Shown in pieces: positions 46,155 through 53,849 of a stretch of 64,000 nt of DNA; positions within the stretch are counted from its first letter, which is position 1, and the number at the start of each line of letters is the position of its first letter. The notes beneath the pieces are model-generated. The model was not told the DNA's origin, did no database searches, and worked only from the letters and a program-made list of their open reading frames with translations. Source of the stretch: Streptomyces sp. CG1. Lineage in GTDB: Bacteria > Actinomycetota > Actinomycetes > Streptomycetales > Streptomycetaceae. Made by a program: the position numbers and the translations under genes. The stretch lies in the NCBI RefSeq assembly GCF_041080625.1, contig NZ_CP163518.1, forward strand, positions 3,596,001 to 3,660,000, in the 5' to 3' direction.

Positions 46155-46204
46155 CGGGGGCGCGGGGAACTGCGCGACCAGCCACAACGGCGTCGCAGCC
46201 GCCC
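46155..46204. repeat. Dispersed Streptomyces intergenic repeat, copy 1
   Basis: About 50 bp beginning GGGGGCGCGGGGAACTGCGC, matching the segment at 55775-55823 with scattered substitutions. This type of sequence recurs between genes across Streptomyces chromosomes and is often found after convergent or isolated genes. Confidence 0.7.
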
Positions 46205-46237
46205 GACGGCATATCGCGGCACCCCGCCGAGCGCCTG

Positions 46238-46630
46238 TCAGCCCCTCAGCAACAACCACTCCTGGAGCTCGACCAGGTTGCCCTCCGGGTCCTTGAGATG
46301 GGCAACCCGCATCCTGTCGGTCATCGGCGCAGGCCCGCGCAGCAGGGTCGCACCACGGCCGGTGATCTCCGCAACGTAGGCGTCGAGGTCGTCGACCCGC
46401 AGGACGACCAGGGAGCGATGACCGCAGGCGCTCTCGCCCAGCTCGTCCAGGATCTCGGCCATCATCGCCCGGTCCTGCAGCGCGATCCCGGCGGAGCCTG
46501 TGTGCGGGCTGAACTTCTCGTACGGGCCCTCGGTCGCCCCGGACTGCGACTTGAGGCCGAGGACGTCGGCGTAGAAGTGGTAGCAGGCGGCGAAGTCGGT
46601 GACCAGGAGCCGGACTTGGGCGAGTTCCAT
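46238..46630 (-). CDS. VOC-family (glyoxalase/bleomycin-resistance fold) protein
   Basis: A 130-residue vicinal-oxygen-chelate protein with two beta-alpha-beta-beta-beta units: MELAQVRLLVTDFAACYHFYADVLGL and VLRVDDLDAYVAEITGRGATLLRGP, ending with the metal-ligand region DPEGNLVELQEW. The ATG at 46630 is used; the frame stays open further upstream within rsmE. It may be an enzyme or a binding protein; the substrate is unknown. It starts 14 bp after the rsmE stop. Confidence 0.9.
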   Translation of the reverse strand: MELAQVRLLVTDFAACYHFYADVLGLKSQSGATEGPYEKFSPHTGSAGIALQDRAMMAEILDELGESACGHRSLVVLRVDDLDAYVAEITGRGATLLRGPAPMTDRMRVAHLKDPEGNLVELQEWLLLRG

Positions 46631-46644
46631 GATGTCCCCAGGTG

Positions 46645-47397
46645 TCAGGACCAGCGGCCGGTACGGCCCAGCAGCAGGGCCGCGGCGGCGGTGCCGGCGG
46701 TTGATGTACGCAACACGGTAGGACCGAGCACGTACGCCCTGGCGCCCGCCTCCTCGAAGAGCGCCAACTCGTCCCGGGCGACGCCGCCTTCGGGGCCGAC
46801 GACGAGCACGATCTCGCCCTCCGTGGGCAGTTCGGCACTCGCCAGCGGCCGGCTCTCGTGCTCGAAGTCGGAGTGCAGCACGCCCGCGAAGTCGGCTGTG
46901 GCGAGAAGTGCGGCGACCTGCTTGGTGGTTGCCGCGTCCGCGACCTCCGGGAAGCGCAGCCGGCGGGACTGCTTGCCGGCCTCGCGCGCGGTGGCCCGCC
47001 ACTTGGCGAGCGCCTTCAGCCCCCGGTCGCCCTTCCACTGGGTGATGCACCGGGCGGCCTGCCAGGGCACGATCGCGTCGACCCCGGTCTCCGTCATCGT
47101 CTCCACGGCCAGCTCGCCGCGGTCACCCTTGGGGAGTGCCTGGACGACGGTGATCCGGGGGCTGGGCTCCGGTTCCACCGGGAACTCGAAGGGCTCGACG
47201 ACCATGTGGTCCTTGCCCGAGACGCTGGCGACGACCCCGGCCACGCCCCGGCCCTTGCCGTCCGTCAGCACCACGGGCTCGCCGGGCTGCAGCCGCCGTA
47301 CGGAGACCGCGTGCCGCCCCTCGGGGCCGTCGACGTCGACGACCGAGCCGGGGCCGACGCCCTCCAGCGAGTCGACGACGAACACCGGCGCGGTCAT
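46645..47397 (-). CDS. rsmE: 16S rRNA m3U1498 methyltransferase
   Basis: A 250-residue SPOUT methyltransferase. The N-terminal PUA-like domain (GPEGRHAVSVRRLQPGEPVVLTDGKGR) is followed by the knotted catalytic domain with VLVVGPEGGVARDELALFEEAGARAYVLGPTVLRTSTAGTAA, whose VGPEGG and LGPTVLRTSTA loops bind S-adenosylmethionine. The ATG overlaps the stop of the nitronate monooxygenase gene (ATGA). In many bacteria rsmE lies near dnaJ, as here. Confidence 0.96.
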   Translation of the reverse strand: MTAPVFVVDSLEGVGPGSVVDVDGPEGRHAVSVRRLQPGEPVVLTDGKGRGVAGVVASVSGKDHMVVEPFEFPVEPEPSPRITVVQALPKGDRGELAVETMTETGVDAIVPWQAARCITQWKGDRGLKALAKWRATAREAGKQSRRLRFPEVADAATTKQVAALLATADFAGVLHSDFEHESRPLASAELPTEGEIVLVVGPEGGVARDELALFEEAGARAYVLGPTVLRTSTAGTAAAALLLGRTGRWS

Positions 47398-48470
47398 CGC
47401 AGGCCCCCCTGGGCCGACAACGCTGTCCGGGCGGCGTCGAGTTCGGCGGCGAGGACCTCCACCAGCTGACCGGCCGGGAGCTCCCGGGCCAGCCGATGGC
47501 CCTGCCCGGCCCACAGCGCCATGCCCTGCGCGTCCCCGGCCTTGGCGGCGGCCTTGCGCAGCGGCGAGGTGAGGTGGTGGATCTCCGGGTAGGCGGCGGG
47601 CGCGTACGGGCCGTGCTCGCGCAGGAACCGGTTGACCAGTCCGCGCGCCGGGCGGCCGGAGAAAGCGCGGGTCAACTCGGTACGTGCGAACAGGGGGTTG
47701 GTCAGCGCCTGCTTGTGCACGGCCAGGGCGCCGGACTCGGCGGTGACGAGGAAGGCGGTGCCCAGCTGGGCCGCGCTCGCGCCGGCCGCGAGAACGGCGG
47801 CGATCTGGCTGCCGCGCATGATGCCGCCGGCGGCGACGATCGGGATGCGTACGGCCTCGCGGATCTGCGCGACCAGCGACAGCAGCCCGATGCCGGAGCC
47901 GTCGTTCTCGGGGAGGTCCCGGTGGCCGCCCTGATGGCCGCCGGCCTCCACGCCCTGCGCGATCACCGCGTCCGCACCGGCCTGCTCGACCGCGCGGGCC
48001 TCCTCGGCGGTGGTGGCGGTGACCAGCGTGAAGGTGCCGGCCCGGCGCAGCTTGTCGAACACCTCCCGGCTCGGCACACCGAAGTGGAAGGAGACCACCG
48101 GTACCGGGTTGTCGAGGAGTACGGCGAGCTTGGCGTCGTAGCCGTCGTCCCGGCCGCTGTCCGGGTCGCCCAGCTCGGTCTCGTACCAGGCGGCCTCACC
48201 GGCCAGCTGGTTGGCGTAGACCTCTACGGCGCCCGACTCGGCGTACTCGGGCTGCGGCATGAACACGTTCACGCCGAAGGGGCGGCTCGTGAGCCCCCGC
48301 AGCTGTTTGATCTCCTGGTACATGCCGTCGGCGGTCTTGTACCCGGCGGCGAGAAACCCGAGACCACCGGCCTCGGAGACGGCAGCGGCGAGCTGCGGGA
48401 CGGAGACACCGCCCGCCATGGGGGCCTGCACGATCGGAAGGGGGAAGAGATCGGTCAGCGCGGAGGACAT
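47394..48470 (-). CDS. Nitronate monooxygenase (2-nitropropane dioxygenase family)
   Basis: A 358-residue FMN-dependent TIM barrel. PIVQAPMAGGVSVPQLAAAVSEAGGLGFLAAGYK is the family opening, the conserved GVEAGGHQGGH contains the catalytic histidine region, and PIVAAGGIMRGSQIAAVLAAGASAAQLGTAFL binds the FMN phosphate. It would detoxify alkyl nitronates. It lies between dnaJ and rsmE and overlaps rsmE by 4 bp. Confidence 0.93.
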   Translation of the reverse strand: MSSALTDLFPLPIVQAPMAGGVSVPQLAAAVSEAGGLGFLAAGYKTADGMYQEIKQLRGLTSRPFGVNVFMPQPEYAESGAVEVYANQLAGEAAWYETELGDPDSGRDDGYDAKLAVLLDNPVPVVSFHFGVPSREVFDKLRRAGTFTLVTATTAEEARAVEQAGADAVIAQGVEAGGHQGGHRDLPENDGSGIGLLSLVAQIREAVRIPIVAAGGIMRGSQIAAVLAAGASAAQLGTAFLVTAESGALAVHKQALTNPLFARTELTRAFSGRPARGLVNRFLREHGPYAPAAYPEIHHLTSPLRKAAAKAGDAQGMALWAGQGHRLARELPAGQLVEVLAAELDAARTALSAQGGLR

Positions 48471-48602
48471 GACCGCATGTTGTCACGTCCTTTGAAAGAG
48501 TCCGAATCCGGGCTTCCCACGGCATAGGACAGGGGCATAAGGGCCCTGTGAGGGCCCCTTTCGGACTCACCGGGTCGCGTGGTGGGTGGGCGAGAGGGGG
48601 GT

Positions 48603-48648
48603 CCAGGGGGCAGAGCCCCCTGGCGGTGTCCAAAGGGCGGAGCCCCTT
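48603..48648 (-). terminator. Double palindrome after dnaJ (repeat-type terminator)
   Basis: CCAGGGGGC-AGA-GCCCCCTGG (48603-48623) and a second, weaker palindrome AAGGGC-GGA-GCCCCTT (48633-48648) lie just beyond the dnaJ stop. This paired arrangement recurs in Streptomyces intergenic regions; a shorter relative is at about 60641-60656 near the end of holA. Confidence 0.6.
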
Positions 48649-48661
48649 GCCTCAGCACCGG

Positions 48662-49798
48662 TCAGCGGCCGTTGAAGGCATCCTTCAGCCTGCTGAACAA
48701 CCCCTGCTGCCCCGGCTGGAACTGCCCCTGCGGCCGCTCCTCGCCCCGCAGCTTGGCCAGCTCGCGCAGCAGTCGCTCCTGCTCAGGATCCAGCTTGGTC
48801 GGCGTCAGGACCTCGACATGCACGATGAGGTCACCCCGGCCACCGCCGCGCAGATGTGTGACACCGCGGTTGTGCAGCGGGATCGACTGGCCGGACTGGG
48901 TGCCGGGCCGGATGTCGACCTCCTCCATGCCGTCCAGCGTCTCCAGCGGCACCTTGGTGCCGAGGGCCGCCGCGGTCATCGGGATGGTCACCGTGCAGTG
49001 CAGATCGTCGCCGCGCCGCTGGAAGGTCGGGTGCGGCAGCTCGTGGATCTCGACGTACAGGTCGCCGGCCGGACCGCCACCGGGGCCGACCTCGCCCTCA
49101 CCGGCGAGCTGGATCCGCGTGCCGTTGTCGACACCGGCCGGGATCTTCACGGTGAGCGTGCGGCGGGAGCGGACGCGGCCGTCGCCGGCGCACTCCGGGC
49201 ACGGGGTCGGCACGACCGTGCCGAAGCCCTGGCACTGCGGGCAGGGCCGCGAGGTCATGACCTGGCCCAGGAAGGACCGGGTGACCTGCGAGACCTCACC
49301 GCGGCCGCGGCACATGTCACACGTCTGAGCGGTCGTGCCGGGCGCCGCGCCCTCGCCGTTACAGGTGTTGCAGACGACCGCCGTGTCGACCTGGATGTCC
49401 TTGGTCGTCCCGAAGGCCGCCTCGTCCAGCTCGACCTCGATCCGGATCATCGCGTCCTGGCCGCGCCGGGTGCGCGAGCGCGGGCCGCGCTGCGACGCCG
49501 TACCGAAGAACGCGTCCATGATGTCGGAGAAGTTGCCGAAGCCACCGGCCCCGAAGCCGCCCGCGCCGGCGCCGCCCGCCTGCGAGAGCGGATCGCCGCC
49601 GAGGTCGTAGACCTGCTTCTTCTGCGGGTCCGACAGCACCTCGTAAGCGGCGTTGATCTCCTTGAACCGCTCCTGGGTCTTCGGATCGGGGTTGACGTCC
49701 GGGTGCAGCTCGCGCGCGAGCCGGCGGAACGCCTTCTTGATCTCATCCTGCGACGCGTCGCGGCGCACGCCGAGAACGGCGTAGTAGTCCGTGGCCAC
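48662..49798 (-). CDS. dnaJ: Chaperone DnaJ (DnaJ2 paralogue)
   Basis: A 378-residue type I J-protein. The J domain has the HPD motif in ARELHPDVNPDP, followed by a Gly/Phe-rich linker (GGAGAGGFGAGGFGNF), four CXXCXGXG zinc-finger repeats (VCNTCNGEG, TCDMCRGRG, PCPQCQGFG, PCPECAGDG) and the substrate-binding C-terminal domains. The GTG start directly abuts the hrcA stop (TAA-GTG), so the two are co-translated under CIRCE control. It is the second, hrcA-linked dnaJ of Streptomyces rather than the dnaK-operon copy. Confidence 0.96.
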   Translation of the reverse strand: MATDYYAVLGVRRDASQDEIKKAFRRLARELHPDVNPDPKTQERFKEINAAYEVLSDPQKKQVYDLGGDPLSQAGGAGAGGFGAGGFGNFSDIMDAFFGTASQRGPRSRTRRGQDAMIRIEVELDEAAFGTTKDIQVDTAVVCNTCNGEGAAPGTTAQTCDMCRGRGEVSQVTRSFLGQVMTSRPCPQCQGFGTVVPTPCPECAGDGRVRSRRTLTVKIPAGVDNGTRIQLAGEGEVGPGGGPAGDLYVEIHELPHPTFQRRGDDLHCTVTIPMTAAALGTKVPLETLDGMEEVDIRPGTQSGQSIPLHNRGVTHLRGGGRGDLIVHVEVLTPTKLDPEQERLLRELAKLRGEERPQGQFQPGQQGLFSRLKDAFNGR

Positions 49799-50815
49799 TT
49801 ACGACTCCGCCAGGATCTGTCCGACGTACCGTGCCACTGCGCGTACCGCTCCCATCGTTCCCGGGTAGTCCATGCGGGTCGGTCCGACCACGCCGAGCTT
49901 GGCAACCGCCTCGCCGCCCGAACCGTAGCCGACCGACACCACGGAGGTGGAGTTGAGTCCCTCGTGGGCGTTCTCGTGCCCGATACGCACCATCACGCCC
50001 GGATCCTTCGCCTCGCCAAGGAGCTTGAGGAGCACGACATGCTCCTCCAGGGCCTCCAGGACGGGCCGGATCGTGAGGGGAAAGTCATGTCCGAAGCGGG
50101 TGAGATTGGCGGTGCCGCCGATCATCAGCCGCTCCTCGTTCTCCTCGACAAGTGTCTCCAGAAGGGTGGAGAGCACCATCGAGACCGTACCGCGGTCCTC
50201 CGGATCGAAGGCGTCCGGCAGGTCCTCGACCAACCGCGGCACATCCGTGAACCGGCGACCGGCGACCCGGCTGTTCAGCCGCGCCCGCAGATCGGCGAGG
50301 GAGGTCTCGCCGAACGGCGCCGGACAGTCGACCATCCGCTGCTCGACCCGGCCGGTGTCCGTGATCAGCACGAGCATCACGCGCGCCGGGGCGAGCGAGA
50401 GCAGCTCCACATGCCGGACGGTGGACCGGGTCAGGGACGGGTACTGCACGACGGCGACCTGCCGGGTGAGCTGCGCGAGCAGCCGCACGGTCCGCGCCAC
50501 CACATCGTCGAGATCGACGGAGCCGTCCAGGAAGTTCTGGATCGCCCGCCGCTCGGGCGCGGTCATCGGCTTGACGCCCGCCAGCTTGTCCACGAACAGC
50601 CGGTAGCCCTTGTCGGTGGGGATGCGCCCGGCACTGGTGTGCGGCTGGGCGATGAACCCCTCGTCCTCCAGGACCGCCATGTCGTTGCGGACCGTGGCCG
50701 GGGAGACCCCGAGGTTGTGCCGCTCGGTCAGGGCCTTCGACCCGACCGGCTCCTCGGTGCCGACGTAGTCCTGGACGATGGCGCGCAGTACCTGAAGCCT
50801 GCGTTCACTCAGCAT
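49799..50815 (-). CDS. hrcA: Heat-shock repressor HrcA
   Basis: A 338-residue repressor of class I heat-shock genes. The N-terminal winged helix is [55 protein letters not shown], and the GAF-like domain covers the rest, with GGTANL and [25 protein letters not shown]. It binds CIRCE operators; one lies 50 bp upstream, implying autoregulation together with dnaJ. The long open frame upstream of 50815 is a shadow in the divergent gene. Confidence 0.96.
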   Translation of the reverse strand: MLSERRLQVLRAIVQDYVGTEEPVGSKALTERHNLGVSPATVRNDMAVLEDEGFIAQPHTSAGRIPTDKGYRLFVDKLAGVKPMTAPERRAIQNFLDGSVDLDDVVARTVRLLAQLTRQVAVVQYPSLTRSTVRHVELLSLAPARVMLVLITDTGRVEQRMVDCPAPFGETSLADLRARLNSRVAGRRFTDVPRLVEDLPDAFDPEDRGTVSMVLSTLLETLVEENEERLMIGGTANLTRFGHDFPLTIRPVLEALEEHVVLLKLLGEAKDPGVMVRIGHENAHEGLNSTSVVSVGYGSGGEAVAKLGVVGPTRMDYPGTMGAVRAVARYVGQILAES

Positions 50816-50864
50816 TCGCGCGCACCTCCAGCACGTCGTCCCCTCTGTCCCGCGGTCCGTCCGC

Positions 50865-50891
50865 CTGGCACTCTTCGCATGCGAGTGCCAG
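50865..50891. promoter_or_regulatory. CIRCE operator of hrcA-dnaJ
   Basis: CTGGCACTC (50865-50873), nine bases, then GAGTGCCAG (50883-50891): a perfect 9-bp inverted repeat matching CIRCE (TTAGCACTC-N9-GAGTGCTAA) except at its outer bases. It lies just downstream of the predicted hrcA promoter, in the leader. Confidence 0.92.
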
Positions 50892-50904
50892 CGTTCTGGG
50901 GCCC

Positions 50905-50935
50905 AGTGTACGGCTGTCGGGTACACCCGAGGCAA
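50905..50935 (-). promoter_or_regulatory. Putative promoter of hrcA-dnaJ
   Basis: On the minus strand TTGCCT (50930-50935) and TACACT (50905-50910) are 19 bp apart. Transcription would start just before the CIRCE element, which fits repression by HrcA. Confidence 0.45.
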
Positions 50936-50965
50936 GGTCGGTGCGGTCGCGGCGGCTCGTGCAGC

Positions 50966-50971
50966 TAGCGT
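50966..50971 (+). promoter_or_regulatory. -10 box for a leaderless transcript of the MBL gene
   Basis: TAGCGT ends six bases before the ATG at 50978, and there is no ribosome binding site. This is the geometry of Streptomyces leaderless promoters; no clear -35 is seen. Confidence 0.45.
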
Positions 50972-50977
50972 CGCGGT

Positions 50978-51700
50978 ATGACGGTGACTTGGGAAGAGCT
51001 GGGGTGGGAGCGGCTGGCCGCGGGCGTGGGACGCCGCCGCCTGCCCGGCTGGGACTGCACGGTCGGGCTGGTTCTCGGGGAGGGTACGGCGCTGATGGTG
51101 GACGCCGGCTCCGGCCTGGCCGAGGGCGCGCGGCTGCGGGCACAGGCCGAGGAACTGGCCGACGGCCGTGTGACCCATCTCGCGCTGACGCATCCCCACT
51201 TCGACCATGTCTTCGGGGCGGCGGCGCTCGCGGGGACGGAGGTGTACGCGGCGGTGGGTGTCGACGCGGTCTTCGCGTACGAGCGTGCGGAACTGCGCCT
51301 GGACGCCGTGCGCAACGGGCTCGCGGTGGCCGACGCCGACGAGGCGGTGGACGCGCTGGTGCCGCCCGGCCATCTGGTCTCCGGCGAGTGGACGCTGGAC
51401 CTCGGCGCGGGCCGCCAGGCGCTGCTGGCGAACGTGGGCCCGGGACACACGGCACACGACCTCGCGGTCCTGGTCCCCGGCTCTCCGGAGGTGGTCTTCT
51501 GCGGCGACCTGGTCGAGGAGTCCGGCGAGCCCCAGGCCGGCCCGGACGCGGTCCCGTCCCGCTGGCCGGACGCCCTGGACCGGCTGCTGTCCCTGGGCGG
51601 CGAGGACGCGCTGTACGTACCCGGTCACGGAGCGGTGGTCGACGCCGGGTTCGTCCGCCGGCAACGCGACGAGCTGGCCACTCGTTTCGGCGTGTCGTAA
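50978..51700 (+). CDS. MBL-fold metallo-hydrolase
   Basis: A 240-residue metallo-beta-lactamase-fold hydrolase. The zinc motif is [12 protein letters not shown] (HXHXDH), with further ligands in [21 protein letters not shown] and [10 protein letters not shown]. The family includes glyoxalase II-like thioesterases and lactonases; the substrate is unknown. It is divergent from hrcA. The start has no ribosome binding site, but a -10-like TAGCGT lies directly upstream, so the mRNA may be leaderless. Confidence 0.92.
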   Translation: MTVTWEELGWERLAAGVGRRRLPGWDCTVGLVLGEGTALMVDAGSGLAEGARLRAQAEELADGRVTHLALTHPHFDHVFGAAALAGTEVYAAVGVDAVFAYERAELRLDAVRNGLAVADADEAVDALVPPGHLVSGEWTLDLGAGRQALLANVGPGHTAHDLAVLVPGSPEVVFCGDLVEESGEPQAGPDAVPSRWPDALDRLLSLGGEDALYVPGHGAVVDAGFVRRQRDELATRFGVS

Positions 51701-51721
51701 GCACACACGTGGACCTTCTCC

Positions 51722-51727
51722 TATCGT
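51722..51727 (+). promoter_or_regulatory. -10 box for a leaderless transcript of the DUF3097 gene
   Basis: TATCGT (a TANNNT match) ends seven bases before the ATG at 51735, with no ribosome binding site between them. No convincing -35 was found. Confidence 0.45.
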
Positions 51728-51734
51728 CATCCGA

Positions 51735-52550
51735 ATGCGCCAGTACCCAGCCGACCTGACCCCACCGTGGAAGAAGCAGAAACCGGTCCCGGAGATACCG
51801 GCGGAGGCGGGCCTGGTGGTGGAGGAGGCAGGTTCCGGGTTCTGCGGCGCGGTGATCCGCTGCGAGGCGGGCACGGTGACGCTGGAGGACCGCTTCGGCA
51901 AACACCGGGTGTTCCCGCTGGAGCCGCGCGGCTTCCTGCTGGAGGGCAGGGTGGTGACGCTCGTACGGCCGTCCTCCACGGCTCCGGTACGCCCCACCCG
52001 TACCGCCTCCGGCTCGGTCGCCGTCCCCGGCGCCCGCGCCCGCGTGGCCCGCGCCGGCCGCATCTATGTCGAGGGCCGGCACGACGCCGAGCTGGTCGAG
52101 AAGGTCTGGGGCGACGACCTGCGCATCGAGGGCGTGGTCGTGGAGTACCTGGAGGGCGTGGACGACCTGCCGTCGATCGTGTCGTCCTTCGCGCCGGGTC
52201 CGGACGCGCGTCTGGGCGTCCTCGTGGACCACTTGGTGCCGGGCACGAAGGAGTGGCACATCGCCGAGTCGGTGACCAGCGAGTACGCGCTGGTGGCGGG
52301 CCACCCGTACATCGACATCTGGGAGGCGGTGAAGCCCGCCGCGCTGGGGATCGAGTCCTGGCCGAAGGTGCCGCGCGGCCAGGACTGGAAGACGGGCGTG
52401 TGCCGGGCGCTGGGGTGGCCGTCGGAGAACACCGGGGCGGTGTGGCAGGCGATTCTGCAGCGGGTCGGGTCCTACAAGGACCTGGAGCCGGAGTTGCTCG
52501 GGCGAGTGGAGGAGCTGATCGACTTCGTCACGGGTGGCGGTGGGGCCTGA
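51735..52550 (+). CDS. DUF3097-family actinobacterial protein
   Basis: A 271-residue conserved protein of actinobacteria. [41 protein letters not shown] is a short beta domain, followed by a segment with acidic metal-binding-like positions: [36 protein letters not shown] and [19 protein letters not shown]. The glutamate-after-strand and DXD-like pattern (YVEGRHD, VLVDHL) recalls TOPRIM domains, so a nuclease or primase-like fold is possible; this is inference. It stands alone between the MBL gene and hemW and appears leaderless. Confidence 0.88.
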   Translation: MRQYPADLTPPWKKQKPVPEIPAEAGLVVEEAGSGFCGAVIRCEAGTVTLEDRFGKHRVFPLEPRGFLLEGRVVTLVRPSSTAPVRPTRTASGSVAVPGARARVARAGRIYVEGRHDAELVEKVWGDDLRIEGVVVEYLEGVDDLPSIVSSFAPGPDARLGVLVDHLVPGTKEWHIAESVTSEYALVAGHPYIDIWEAVKPAALGIESWPKVPRGQDWKTGVCRALGWPSENTGAVWQAILQRVGSYKDLEPELLGRVEELIDFVTGGGGA

Positions 52551-52589
52551 CCTTCTCGTGGCTGCCGAATCCGCTGGTGTCGAGTCTGA

Positions 52590-53822
52590 TCAGTCCACCA
52601 GGTCCCGCACCACCGCGTCCGCCAGCAGCCGCCCCCGGAGCGTCAGTACGGCCCGCCCCTCGTCGTACGGACCTTCCTGGAGCAGCCCCTCCCCCAGCGC
52701 CCGCCGGGACGCCGCGAGCCCCTCCTCCTTCAGCAGAGTCAGCGGCACGCCCTCCCGCAGCCGCAGTTCCAGCAGGATCCGCTCGACCCGCCGGTCCTCC
52801 TCGGACAGCAGCTCACGCCCAGCCCCGGGCGACCGGCCCGACGCCAGCGCCGCCGCGTACGCGCCCGGGTGCTTGACGTTCCACCAGCGGACCCCGCCCA
52901 CGTGCGAGTGGGCGCCGGGGCCCGCGCCCCACCAGTCGGCGCCGCGCCAGTACAGCTCGTTGTGCAGGCAGCGGCCCGCCGGAGAGGTGGCCCAGTTGGA
53001 GACCTCGTACCAGTCGAAGCCTGCCGCCGACAGGGTTTCCTCGGCGATCAGATAGCGGTCCGCGTGGACGTCGTCGTCCGTCATCGGGACCTCGCCCCGG
53101 CGTATGCGGCGGGCGAGCTGGGTGCCCTCCTCGACGATCAGTGCGTACGCGCTGACATGGTCCGGCCCCGCCCCGATCGCCGCGTCCAGTGAGGCCCGCC
53201 AGTCGTCGTCGCTCTCCCCCGGCGTGCCGTAGATCAGGTCGAGGTTGACGTGCTCGAAGCCCGCCGCCCGGGCCTCAGCCACGCAGGCCTCGGGGCGGCC
53301 CGGGGTGTGGGTGCGGTCGAGCACGCGCAGCACATGCTGCTTCGCGCTCTGCATGCCGAAGGAGATCCGGTTGAAGCCGCCCTCCCGGAGCGTGGCGAGG
53401 TAGGCCGGGTCCACCGACTCCGGGTTCGCCTCCGTGGTGATCTCCGCGTCCGGTGCCAGGCCGAACTCGTCCCTGATCGCCCCCAGCATCCGTACGAGAT
53501 CGTCCGCGGCCAGCAGTGTGGGAGTTCCGCCGCCGACGAAGACCGTTCGGACCGCGCGCGGGTCGTCGCCGAGCACCTTCCGGGCGAGCCGGATCTCGTC
53601 CGTCAGCGTGTCCGCGTAGTTGTCGCGGGACGCCAGCACGCCGCCCGTGCCGCGCAGCTCGGTCGCGGTGTAGGTGTTGAAGTCGCAGTAGCCGCAGCGG
53701 GTCGCGCAGTACGGGACGTGCAGATAGAAGCCGAGCGGGCGGTCTGCGGCCCCGGCGAGCGCGGGCGCGGGCAGCGCGCCGTCGGCGGGGACGGGCTCGC
53801 CGTCGGGGAGTGCGGAAGGCAT
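52590..53822 (-). CDS. hemW: Radical SAM protein HemW (coproporphyrinogen III oxidase-like)
   Basis: A 410-residue radical SAM protein. The 4Fe-4S motif CATRCGYCDF (CX3CX2C) follows GFYLHVPY, and GGGTPTLL, NPESVDPAYL and GMQSAKQHVLRVLDRTHTPG are HemW/HemN blocks. It lacks the N-terminal features of true HemN, so a heme-chaperone role (HemW) is more likely than oxygen-independent coproporphyrinogen oxidation. The start may be 53822 or the ATG three codons upstream (53831). It often lies near hrcA-dnaJ and lepA, as here. Confidence 0.93.
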   Translation of the reverse strand: MPSALPDGEPVPADGALPAPALAGAADRPLGFYLHVPYCATRCGYCDFNTYTATELRGTGGVLASRDNYADTLTDEIRLARKVLGDDPRAVRTVFVGGGTPTLLAADDLVRMLGAIRDEFGLAPDAEITTEANPESVDPAYLATLREGGFNRISFGMQSAKQHVLRVLDRTHTPGRPEACVAEARAAGFEHVNLDLIYGTPGESDDDWRASLDAAIGAGPDHVSAYALIVEEGTQLARRIRRGEVPMTDDDVHADRYLIAEETLSAAGFDWYEVSNWATSPAGRCLHNELYWRGADWWGAGPGAHSHVGGVRWWNVKHPGAYAAALASGRSPGAGRELLSEEDRRVERILLELRLREGVPLTLLKEEGLAASRRALGEGLLQEGPYDEGRAVLTLRGRLLADAVVRDLVD

Positions 53823-53849
53823 GCCTTCCATTGTCCAGCACCGGCGCGC

